A stretch of DNA of 64,000 nucleotides from Azophilus sp965215035 (GTDB taxonomy: Bacteria > Pseudomonadota > Gammaproteobacteria > Pseudomonadales > Azotimanducaceae). The notes beneath the pieces were generated by a model that worked only from the letters and a program-made list of their open reading frames with translations, searched no databases and was not told where the DNA came from. This document shows positions 9,309 to 16,172 of this stretch, in pieces (within the stretch, counting starts at the first letter, position 1; each line of letters begins with the position of its first letter). The stretch covers positions 1,550,001 to 1,614,000 of the forward strand of contig OZ244040.1 of the NCBI GenBank assembly GCA_965215035.1, written 5' to 3'. The position numbers were made by a program, and so were the translations under genes.

Positions 9309-10622
9309 TCATGGCGTGCTGGATCTTTGCAGACCCGGCAGTTCTTCCCCCTCGGTGCGGGCGACCAGCGCGGTCACCGTCAGGTCGCTGGTCACATTGA
9401 CCGCCGTGCGGCACATATCCAGTATCCGATCCACCGCCAGGACGATGCCAAGGGCTTCCACCGGCAGCCCGACCGCCGGCAGAATCAGCGCGATGGCGAC
9501 AAGGCTCGCCGCCGGTATGCCCGCCACGCCGATGGAGGTCAAAAGGGCGAGTAGCACGACGATGGCCTGCTCCGCGATGCCGAGTTCCACTCCCGACACC
9601 AGGGCATAGACCTGGGCGATGAAAATCACCACCACGCATTCGTAGAGGGCGGTGCCGTCCATGTTGACGGTGGCGCCTAGGGGAAGGACGAAACTGGTGA
9701 CCCGCTTGGAGACGCCGGCCTGTTCCGCCGAGTTCATGGTCACCGGCAGTGTTGCCGAAGACGACGCTGTCGAAAACGCCGTTAACTGAGCGGGCGCCAC
9801 CTTGCCGTAGTAGGCATACGGCCTGATGCCCGCGAAAAACCGCAGCAGCAGTGGCAGCCATACCGCAAAGTGCACCGCGAGCGCCAACAGCACGGTGATG
9901 AAGAACAGCCCTAGGGCTTGCAGCGCCGCAAAGCCGGAAATGATCAGGGTCTTGCCGACCAGGGCGAGGACGCCGATGGGGGCGAAACGCATGATCCACA
10001 TGGTGATCATGATCATGACATCGTGCACGCCGACCCAGAATTGCTGGAGGGTCTCGGCCCCCGGCCCCCGCAGGCGGGACATGAAGTAACCGAAGACAAC
10101 GCCAACGAATATCAGCGCCAGCAACTGCACCTCAAGCGCCGCCTGGAATATGTTCGATGGCACGGCCCGCCTGATCACCTCCACTAGGTCGCCGACGCCA
10201 CGCCCTTCCACCTTGTCCATAACCTGCGATGCGTCGGGCAGGGCGGCCGCCAGCGCCCGCGCCGACTCGCTTTCGCCCGGGGCTATCAGGTTGACTAGCA
10301 GAAGGCCGGTGAGGATCGACAGCAGAGCGGTGGCCAGGTACAACCCCAGGGTCTTGCCACCGACCCGGCCAAAGGCGCCCCGGCTCGCCATGTTGCGCAC
10401 GCCGACGATGATCGATGACAGGATCAGCGGCACCACGATCATCTTCAGGGCGTCGAGAAAGAGCCCGCCAAAAAAGTCAAATATCGCCAGCAGCGATGCG
10501 CCGAACAGCGTCGTGGTCTCATCCGCCAGCCAGCCGACCAGGGCTGCCAGGACAAGCGCAACGGCGATCTGCCAATGCAGGGGAATGCCGACGACTCTGG
10601 AAAACAGGCTACGTTCACTCAT
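9309..10622 (-). CDS. Dicarboxylate/amino acid:cation symporter (DAACS family)
   Basis: The 437-residue integral membrane protein has the family signature TASSSATLPVTMNSAEQAG (re-entrant loop) followed by LPLGATVNMDGTALYE and the conserved GIPAASLV segment. These correspond to the substrate and cation sites of GltP/DctA-type carriers. I start at the ATG giving MSERSLFSRVVGIPLHWQIA. The 79 extra codons upstream have no family-like sequence. It would import glutamate, aspartate or C4-dicarboxylates with protons or sodium across the inner membrane. It stands alone, with 120 bp of featureless DNA before the DUF349 stop. Confidence 0.9.
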   Translation of the reverse strand: MSERSLFSRVVGIPLHWQIAVALVLAALVGWLADETTTLFGASLLAIFDFFGGLFLDALKMIVVPLILSSIIVGVRNMASRGAFGRVGGKTLGLYLATALLSILTGLLLVNLIAPGESESARALAAALPDASQVMDKVEGRGVGDLVEVIRRAVPSNIFQAALEVQLLALIFVGVVFGYFMSRLRGPGAETLQQFWVGVHDVMIMITMWIMRFAPIGVLALVGKTLIISGFAALQALGLFFITVLLALAVHFAVWLPLLLRFFAGIRPYAYYGKVAPAQLTAFSTASSSATLPVTMNSAEQAGVSKRVTSFVLPLGATVNMDGTALYECVVVIFIAQVYALVSGVELGIAEQAIVVLLALLTSIGVAGIPAASLVAIALILPAVGLPVEALGIVLAVDRILDMCRTAVNVTSDLTVTALVARTEGEELPGLQRSSTP

Positions 10623-10701
10623 CTGCTTCTCTTCCACTCCGGATCCTGTCCAGTGCTCATGATGGGCGATATCATCGGGGTGTACAATGATTGCTTGATC
10701 G

Positions 10702-10945
10702 ATGTTGTGGCCAGCACTCGTTGCTAGGGGGAAGTACGGGGTGGATGCCGATGAGGCATATTGCGGCGGATGCCGGAAGCACAGGTCGAACGCCAAGCGC
10801 AAGGGACAGACGGGCAGGGGGCACGGCGCAGTGGACGAGGTCGCCGTCACGAGTATCAAGCACCCGCCGAGCAGGTACGGGGTGGTTCAAGGCACGAACA
10901 AGGCCCCGCTGCAGGGCTGGTCACCGAGCACAGCGATTCCGCCCG
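10702..10945 (+). pseudogene. Decayed IS1595-type (ISXO2-like) transposase fragment
   Basis: The translation YGVDADEAYCGGCRKHRSN followed by AKRKGQTGRGHGAVDEVAV resembles the DDE transposase core of IS1595 elements, where E-x-DE-x-Y-x-GG precedes NAKR and GRG. After GVVQGTNKAPLQG the match moves to another frame (LVTEHSDSARTV), so there is a frameshift, and the N-terminal zinc domain and C-terminus are absent. It lies in a 628-bp gap with no intact gene, just before two MITE copies. Confidence 0.6.
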
Positions 10946-10994
10946 GACCGTATCCGAGGCTGTCGCGCACCCTGGCTCGCGCCGGTTGTCGGGT

Positions 10995-11076
10995 GGTGTA
11001 TCAGTTTGAATCTGTGGACCGAGCAAGGGCACGGCACACAGGTGATTCGGCAGGGCCGGGATTCAAACTGATACGC
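10995..11076 (+). mobile_element. MITE type B, copy 1
   Basis: About 82 bp bounded by inverted ends GGTGTATCAGTTTGAAT and ATTCAAACTGATACGC. It is almost identical, in opposite orientation, to the copy between aroQ and the dsbD fragment. It codes for nothing. Confidence 0.8.
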
Positions 11077-11092
11077 TGCCGGTTGACGGGTA

Positions 11093-11174
11093 GTGGCTCA
11101 GTTTGAATTTGTGGATTATGGCAAGGCCGTCCCACATGGAGTTCGACGCAGCCGGAATTCAAGCTGATACACTG
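11093..11174 (+). mobile_element. MITE type B, copy 2 (diverged)
   Basis: Ends GGCTCAGTTTGAATTTG and ATTCAAGCTGATACAC mark a second, more diverged copy 16 bp after copy 1. The bases CTGCCGGTTG flank both copies, so the pair may have arisen by local duplication. Confidence 0.65.
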
Positions 11175-11250
11175 CCGGTTGTCGCAAGCGGTTGTGATTT
11201 GCCCGTGCCGGTGATATAGCCGAAATAGCCCCGCGTCGGAAACAAATGAC

Positions 11251-12741
11251 TTGATTGGCCTGATCGGCGTTCTTGTTCTGCCTGCGCTCGCCTGGCTGTT
11301 GTCGGCGCATCGGCGTGCCGTCAACTGGCGGGTGGTCGGTGCCGCGTTCGGGCTGCAGGTGGCGTTTGGTGCCCTGGTGCTGTATCTGCCACCCGGCGAG
11401 GCGTTCTTGGGTGCGCTGGCAGGTGGCGTGACGCGCCTGCTTGAATTCAGTCGCGCCGGCATCGACTTCGTGTTCGGGGAACTCGCTTCCGACTCGTTCG
11501 GTTTCGTCTTTGCCCTCCGGGTGTTGCCGACCATCGTCTTTTTCGCGGCCCTGATCTCGGTGCTCTATCACATCGGGGTGATGACCTGGGTCGTCCGCAC
11601 GCTCGGCGGTCTGCTGCAACGGGCGCTTGGCACCAGCCGCCCGGAGTCTCTGGCCGCCGCCGCGAACATCTTTGTGGGCCAAGTTGAGGCGCCGCTGGTC
11701 GTGCGCCCGTTCGTTCCGACCATGACCGCTTCGGAACTGTTCGCCGTTATGACCGGCGGTCTCGCCACCATCGCCGGGGCCATCATCGGCGGGTACGCGG
11801 CAATGGGCATAGAGCTCAAGTATCTGATTGCCGCCAGTTTCATGGCCGCTCCGGGCGGGCTGATGATGGCCAAGATCGTCATGCCCGAGGTGCATACGCC
11901 GCAGCGCGATTCCCGGGAAATCGGCGGCGGCGGAGACCCTTCCGCCGGACAGCGGGAGGGATCGCTCCCAGCGGCAACGGAGCCCTCCCACGATGATCGG
12001 GAATGCCTGGGCGGCGGGTCGCCCCCTGCGGGAAGGGAGCCCTCGGCCGGGGAGGGGGAGGGGACACCCTCGGCAGGAAAAGGTTCCTCCGCCGGGCAGC
12101 GGGAGGGAGCACCCCCGGCGGAGGAAGATCCCTCAACCGGGGAGCGGGAGGGAACACCCCCAGCAGGGAAAGATCCCTCGGTCGGAAAGCGCGAGACAAC
12201 ACCCTCCGCACAAAGCACACAGAGCGTCAACCTGTTCGACGCAATAGCCTCCGGTGCGCTCACGGGGCTGCGTATCGCCGCCGCGGTTGGCGCCATGCTG
12301 ATCGCCTTTGTCGGGCTAATCGCCATGCTGAACGGGCTGGCCGGCTGGCTCGGCGGGTTCGTCGGGGCACCCGACCTCAGCATTCAGCAGCTTCTCGGCT
12401 GGCTGTTTCGTCCCCTGGCCTGGGTGATCGGCGTTCCCTGGCAGGATGCCGGGCTGGCGGGCAGCTTTATCGGCCAAAAGCTGGTCGCCAACGAGTTCGT
12501 CGCCTACCTGGACTTTCTGCGGCACCGCCAGGAACTGGCGGAATCCACGCGCGCCATCGTTACCTTCGCGCTGTGCGGCTTTGCCAATTTCAGTTCCATC
12601 GCGATACTGCTCGGCGGCCTGGGTGCCATCGCCCCGGAGCGGCGGGAGGATATCGCCCGCTTCGGGCTGCGGGCACTGCTCGCGGCGAGCCTTGCGAACC
12701 TGATGAGCGCGGCGCTGGCCGGGGTGTTTCTCGGCCTGTAG
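11251..12741 (+). CDS. NupC-family concentrative nucleoside transporter with repeat insert
   Basis: The 496-residue membrane protein has CNT-family motifs: NIFVGQVEAPLVVRPF (about 139-154), MTGGLATIAGAIIGGYAAMG (about 167-186) and, near the end, ALCGFANFSSIAILLGGLG. Such carriers import nucleosides with H+ or Na+. The normal length is close to 400-420. The excess is a hydrophilic, Gly/Pro/Glu-rich insert at residues 229-320, encoded by direct repeats, lying between MAKIVMPE and NLFDAIASGALTGLRIA. The start appears to be TTG at 11251, since no in-frame ATG precedes it. Its last 60 bases are duplicated 5.5 kb downstream. Confidence 0.85.
   Translation: MIGLIGVLVLPALAWLLSAHRRAVNWRVVGAAFGLQVAFGALVLYLPPGEAFLGALAGGVTRLLEFSRAGIDFVFGELASDSFGFVFALRVLPTIVFFAALISVLYHIGVMTWVVRTLGGLLQRALGTSRPESLAAAANIFVGQVEAPLVVRPFVPTMTASELFAVMTGGLATIAGAIIGGYAAMGIELKYLIAASFMAAPGGLMMAKIVMPEVHTPQRDSREIGGGGDPSAGQREGSLPAATEPSHDDRECLGGGSPPAGREPSAGEGEGTPSAGKGSSAGQREGAPPAEEDPSTGEREGTPPAGKDPSVGKRETTPSAQSTQSVNLFDAIASGALTGLRIAAAVGAMLIAFVGLIAMLNGLAGWLGGFVGAPDLSIQQLLGWLFRPLAWVIGVPWQDAGLAGSFIGQKLVANEFVAYLDFLRHRQELAESTRAIVTFALCGFANFSSIAILLGGLGAIAPERREDIARFGLRALLAASLANLMSAALAGVFLGL
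11935..12210 (+). repeat. 45-nt tandem repeat inside nupC (sense orientation)
   Basis: Six units, mostly exactly 45 nt, each opening with a variant of GATCCCTCNGCCGGGGAGCG and continuing GGAGGGAACACCC. The second unit is degenerate and longer. Translated units read like DPSTGEREGTPPAGK. The insert keeps frame and has no stop codon. Confidence 0.9.
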
Positions 12742-13089
12742 CCGACACCGCCGCCCTAAGGGGCACCCCGGGCATCCGAAGACGGCTTTTCTCATTTTAG
12801 TTCGAAGCCTTCGGCTGGGAGTTGAACCCCCTCCGGGTCTACCTCGTGCCGAAGACGCCGGACGCCTAGCCGCCGCGGTTCCCCTTGGCTATGTCGGCCC
12901 GGGCCTCCGGATTGGAGAACGCCCCTTTCAAAGTGTGACCGTGACACTGGCGCCGCCGAATCGGCTGGTGCCGATCTGCAGCGAACCGTTGTAGAGCGCG
13001 GCCAATTCCGCCACCACGGCCAGCCCGATGCCTTGTCCCGGCTGGGCGCGGTCGGCCCGAATGCCACGGTCGATCACCTAGCCGCGAAA
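12682..13089 (+). repeat. Left ~408-bp direct repeat of the export cassette
   Basis: This segment matches 18217-18624 at a constant offset of 5535 bp with only a handful of mismatches. It is a mosaic: the last 60 bases of nupC plus downstream DNA, then a 127-bp copy (12799-12925) of the junction between the protease and HlyD genes of the cassette (14782-14908), then the last ~160 bases of the histidine kinase gene. Identity ends at GCCGCGAA. Confidence 0.95.
12928..13089 (-). pseudogene. 3' fragment of the PhoQ-like histidine kinase gene
   Basis: This is an orphan copy of the last 54 codons of the kinase gene at 18463, including its stop and the ATP-binding G2 box GQGIGLAVV. It lacks everything upstream and is not followed by a promoter or start. 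One substitution and a small insertion near 13080 separate it from the intact copy. It is a by-product of the direct repeat. Confidence 0.9.
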
Positions 13090-13159
13090 TCCTCAGAGTC
13101 TCGTGCGGTGGCCGTTTTAATGTCTGTGCGGGGGTCTCTTCTCGGTTCATATATAACAA

Positions 13160-13196
13160 AATAGTATATAAAAACTATTGCCCCCCCCCCCCCCCC
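13160..13196. promoter_or_regulatory. AT-rich inverted repeat followed by a C16 tract
   Basis: Arms AATAGT (13160-13165) and ACTATT (13174-13179) lie in unusually AT-rich DNA and run straight into sixteen C residues (13181-13196). This is about 100 bp upstream of the leader-peptide gene. A homopolymer of this length in a promoter or leader region can vary in length by slippage and change expression; it could also be a sequencing or assembly problem. Confidence 0.5.
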
Positions 13197-13219
13197 TTAT
13201 ATGGTACGTTCGGTCTGAA

Positions 13220-13263
13220 TCGCCCACCAAAGTGGGCGACTCGGCGCGGCCCTTTCGGGCCGC
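13220..13263 (+). promoter_or_regulatory. Two perfect hairpins in the 5' leader of the export cassette
   Basis: TCGCCCAC and GTGGGCGA flank CAAA (13220-13239), and GCGGCCC and GGGCCGC flank TTTC (13246-13263). Both are perfect stems with 4-base loops, 33-77 bases before the start codon. There is no T-run, so they look more like mRNA-stabilising or regulatory structures than a terminator. Confidence 0.6.
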
Positions 13264-13296
13264 AATAGCTGTAAACGCAAACGAAAGGAGAATACG

Positions 13297-13590
13297 ATGA
13301 GGCTATTGAGTGAAGCTGAAATGGGCGCAGTTGCCGGCGGGTTGCTTAGTCATCGCGCACCCCCGCACGATGATCCCACCAACCCAGGGTTCCAAAACCC
13401 GTGGGGGGAGGCCAGGTTCGGGGACGATAGCGAAGACGACAACGGATGTCCTAAAGAAACCGAAAAAGACAAAAGGGAGGCGGAAACGGTGGAACGCGAC
13501 AGGCGATTGAGAAACAACGCTCGGACGGCCAGAGAACACTGCGACAACGGAATCAGATCCGTAGATATGGAAGGCTTTGAATGTCGCTGA
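13297..13590 (+). CDS. Double-glycine leader peptide, candidate secreted peptide or bacteriocin precursor
   Basis: The 97-residue product begins MRLLSEAEMGAVAGG, a leader of the type cut after Gly-Gly by C39 peptidases. A good ribosome site (AAAGGAG) sits 6 bases before the ATG. The predicted mature part, residues 16-97, is hydrophilic, rich in Asp/Glu/Arg, starts with LLSHRAPPHDDP, and has three cysteines (51, 82, 96). That is unlike the short hydrophobic microcins, so killing activity is only a guess; it may be a signal or adhesin-like peptide. The next gene overlaps its end by 10 bases, and the exporter and adaptor genes follow on the same strand. I do not recognise the mature sequence. 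Confidence 0.75.
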   Translation: MRLLSEAEMGAVAGGLLSHRAPPHDDPTNPGFQNPWGEARFGDDSEDDNGCPKETEKDKREAETVERDRRLRNNARTAREHCDNGIRSVDMEGFECR

Positions 13591-14852
13591 TCCCAAACAC
13601 CTCCAAGGGGTTGATCATCGGCTCGTTGCCGGCCCTATTGGCCTTCGCCGCCCTTGCGGGCGGCGAAGCGCCCTCCTATGAGGACAGGGAGGCCGGCGCG
13701 CTGCTCCTACGGATAGCGGACGCGCAACGAATCGGCAATTTCGAGGGCGCTTGGCACACATGGGAGGCTTTCCTGGCGCATCCGGGTCGCAACGAGCCCT
13801 ACCTCGATGATTTCTCCACCTGCCTCCTTAAGCATGGCTGCCCTGAACCGGGGCCTCTAGGCGCCATGCTCGGCAGGAGCAGGGACGAGGCGCGTAATCT
13901 GACCTCCTTCTGTCCGCATTGGCACCGGCTGCTGCAATCCCTTGGAAACAAGCCGGAATCGGCGGAACAACTTGATTTGATCCGTTCCCGAGGCCTGGCG
14001 CGCACCTGCCAAGAATGGTATGAGCGGCAACTGGCCAAGTTGCACGAGCGACCGGTAATCCGACCGGAACCGAAGATGCAAGTCGTGCCCATCCTGTTCC
14101 AGGAGCCCGTAGAGGGCAGGGTGTTCCCCAACGTGCGCATGTCCTTTGGCGACCACGCCCCCTGGGTGCTGGTGGATACCGGTTCCACCACCACCACGGC
14201 GTTTGGGGCCGGTTCGCCGCTGGGGGCGTATCTGTTGTCCATGGGCACCCGCCTGACATCCATTGACGTGCGCACGACCCACGGACTGCGGAATGCGGAT
14301 GTCTTTCGAGCGCCCGCGTTGCGCCTGGGCGTGGGCACGTTCAATCAGGTGCTCGTGGACATTATGGCCGAAAGAATCGCCCCGGAAGTCGAACACCTTC
14401 TGGGCATGAACATGCTGCTGCGATATCCGGCGGTTTGCTTCCATTGGACCGGGGGCCGGCTCCATCTCGGCGCGGCGGGCCCGTGCGGCGCCGGCGTCCA
14501 GCTCGATGGCGTGCGTTTGATCGGTGGCTTTGTATTCGCCATGGAACTGCCGATGAGGGACGGGTCGACACTGGATGTCGGCCTGGACACCGGTGCCCCC
14601 GGAACCTATTGCTCGACGATCTTCTTCGACCGCAACGGGGGCGAGCGGACGTTCTCGTTTGGGCCGGATGAGCGTTTTCGGGCCACATGCCGGGAACCCA
14701 GGCCGCTTGGTCCGGGGGCGACGCCGCTGGCCCCCCTGCCCGGCCAGCACCAGGCGAACATAGGCATGGAGACCCTGCTTGAGTTCGAAGCCTTCGGCTG
14801 GGAGTTGAACCCCCTCCGGGTCTACCTCGTGCCGAAGACGCCGGACGCCTAG
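13581..14852 (+). CDS. Pepsin/retropepsin-like aspartic protease in export cluster
   Basis: The 423-residue protein has an N-terminal hydrophobic segment (GLIIGSLPALLAFAALAGG), consistent with a signal peptide or anchor. A helical, Cys-containing region follows to about residue 165. The protease part has WVLVDTGSTTTTAFG with Asp199 and a second motif DVGLDTGAPGTYCS with Asp336, the two Asp-Thr-Gly catalytic signatures expected of a two-lobed aspartic protease. Its ATG overlaps the end of the leader-peptide gene, so the two are coupled. Placement outside the cytoplasm suggests trimming of the exported peptide, or self-protection; neither is shown. Its last codons are copied in both flanking repeats. 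Confidence 0.8.
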   Translation: MSLIPNTSKGLIIGSLPALLAFAALAGGEAPSYEDREAGALLLRIADAQRIGNFEGAWHTWEAFLAHPGRNEPYLDDFSTCLLKHGCPEPGPLGAMLGRSRDEARNLTSFCPHWHRLLQSLGNKPESAEQLDLIRSRGLARTCQEWYERQLAKLHERPVIRPEPKMQVVPILFQEPVEGRVFPNVRMSFGDHAPWVLVDTGSTTTTAFGAGSPLGAYLLSMGTRLTSIDVRTTHGLRNADVFRAPALRLGVGTFNQVLVDIMAERIAPEVEHLLGMNMLLRYPAVCFHWTGGRLHLGAAGPCGAGVQLDGVRLIGGFVFAMELPMRDGSTLDVGLDTGAPGTYCSTIFFDRNGGERTFSFGPDERFRATCREPRPLGPGATPLAPLPGQHQANIGMETLLEFEAFGWELNPLRVYLVPKTPDA

Positions 14853-14873
14853 CCGCCGCGGTTCCCCTTGGCT

Positions 14874-16145
14874 ATGTCGGCCCGGGCCTCCGGATTGGAG
14901 AACGCCCCCCTTTTTCGTGAGGAGGCTCTGGCGCGGTTTCGCGGCTCGGCCTGGCAACCGGCGCTGCTGTCGAAGCCCGTGTCCGGGTATCTGCTGGCCG
15001 CATCGGCCGTTGTCGCCGGGGCCGGCCTGGTGGGCTTCGCCACCACCTTCGAATTCGCGCGGAAGGAGCAGGTTCAGGGCTACCTCACGCCTGCGGCCGG
15101 CTGGGCGCGGGTAGCCGCCAAGTCGTTTGGTGTCGTGCGACGTCGCCATGTGGCACCGGGCGACCGGGTGCAGGCCGGGGATGTTCTGCTAGAGGTGTCC
15201 TCCGGCGACGGACTGCAACGGTCGCTCACCGTGCAGGAGCGTATGATCGAGGAAATCGACGGTCGGCGCGCGACCCTGGACGCGAGGCTGAGCATGGTCG
15301 CCGCGGAGTACCGGAACAACCTTGAGCTGCTGACCCGACAGAACGAGTCGGAGCGCCATGAACTGGCGCGCCTGAACGAGGAGATCGGCCTCTCCGAAGC
15401 CCAGGTGCAGATCGCGCAACAGAGATATCGCAACGGGCGGCGTCTCCTGTCATCCGGCGCGCTCCCACAGGCGGGTCTTGTGGAACTCGAAGAGGAAGAG
15501 CAGGCTCGGCGGCTATCGCTGTCGGAGCGCCGTCGCGAGGCTGGGCGACTGCGGGCGAGCTTGGCCACCAACGATGCCCGCGTGGAACGGCTCACCCTGG
15601 AGAGGAACCTCAAGCAGGCGGCGATTCAGGAGCAACTGCACGCCCTGGCGATGGAGTCTTCCCGAATCCGCGGCGAGGACAGCTCGCGATTGCTGGCCCC
15701 CCGCGACGGACTGGTGGCCACAGTGCGGGTACGGCCCGGCGACAGCGTGCGACCCGGCGATATCCTGCTGGACATCCTCCCAGCAGACAGCGTCCTGCAG
15801 GCGCGGCTATTCGCACCGGCGGCGGCTATGGGCTTCGTGGCTGCCGGCCAGGAAGTTCGCGTCTACCTCGATGCCTTTCCCTACGAGCGCCACGGTGCCC
15901 AGCAGGGGCGGGTGCTGTCGATCTCAGAGACGGCGATGACGCCGACTGGCGCGGGAGCGGGTCAGGGCTTGACCGGACTCCACTACCAGGTCGATGTGGC
16001 CTTCCCCAGTGGCGTTGACCTGCCGGCGGCGCAACTTCGGGCCTTGCGGCCCGGCATGACGCTGACCGCCGACCTGGTACGCGACCACAGTACACTGCTG
16101 GACTGGCTGCTGGAGCCGTTGCGCGGCACGGCCAAGCGTCTCTGA
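14874..16145 (+). CDS. HlyD-family periplasmic adaptor (membrane fusion protein)
   Basis: The 423-residue protein has one N-terminal transmembrane helix (GYLLAASAVVAGAGLVGFATTF, about 40-60). A biotinyl-lipoyl-like half motif follows (KSFGVVRRRHVAPGDRVQAGDVLLEV), then a long coiled coil (about 120-260) and the second lipoyl half (LLAPRDGLVATVRVRPGDSV). This is the layout of CvaA/HlyD adaptors linking an inner-membrane ABC exporter to an outer-membrane channel. A TTG six bases upstream is an alternative start. No TolC homologue is nearby. Its first ~35 bases are part of the 127-bp piece repeated at both cassette ends. Confidence 0.9.
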   Translation: MSARASGLENAPLFREEALARFRGSAWQPALLSKPVSGYLLAASAVVAGAGLVGFATTFEFARKEQVQGYLTPAAGWARVAAKSFGVVRRRHVAPGDRVQAGDVLLEVSSGDGLQRSLTVQERMIEEIDGRRATLDARLSMVAAEYRNNLELLTRQNESERHELARLNEEIGLSEAQVQIAQQRYRNGRRLLSSGALPQAGLVELEEEEQARRLSLSERRREAGRLRASLATNDARVERLTLERNLKQAAIQEQLHALAMESSRIRGEDSSRLLAPRDGLVATVRVRPGDSVRPGDILLDILPADSVLQARLFAPAAAMGFVAAGQEVRVYLDAFPYERHGAQQGRVLSISETAMTPTGAGAGQGLTGLHYQVDVAFPSGVDLPAAQLRALRPGMTLTADLVRDHSTLLDWLLEPLRGTAKRL

Positions 16146-16172
16146 TCGCGCCGAACCGCCAGTCACGCGGTC

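Noticed and set aside
11001..11534. Minus-strand frame of 177 residues upstream of and within nupC
   Set aside because: It reads through two MITEs and antisense to the transporter; no family resemblance.
12792..13067. Antisense open frame, 91 residues, identical at 18327-18602
   Set aside because: It only spans the direct repeat on the opposite strand and frame of known gene ends; identity reflects the duplication, not a gene.
13297..13590. Lanthipeptide or thiopeptide precursor
   Set aside because: No modification enzyme gene is present in the cluster; only leader cleavage and export are supported.
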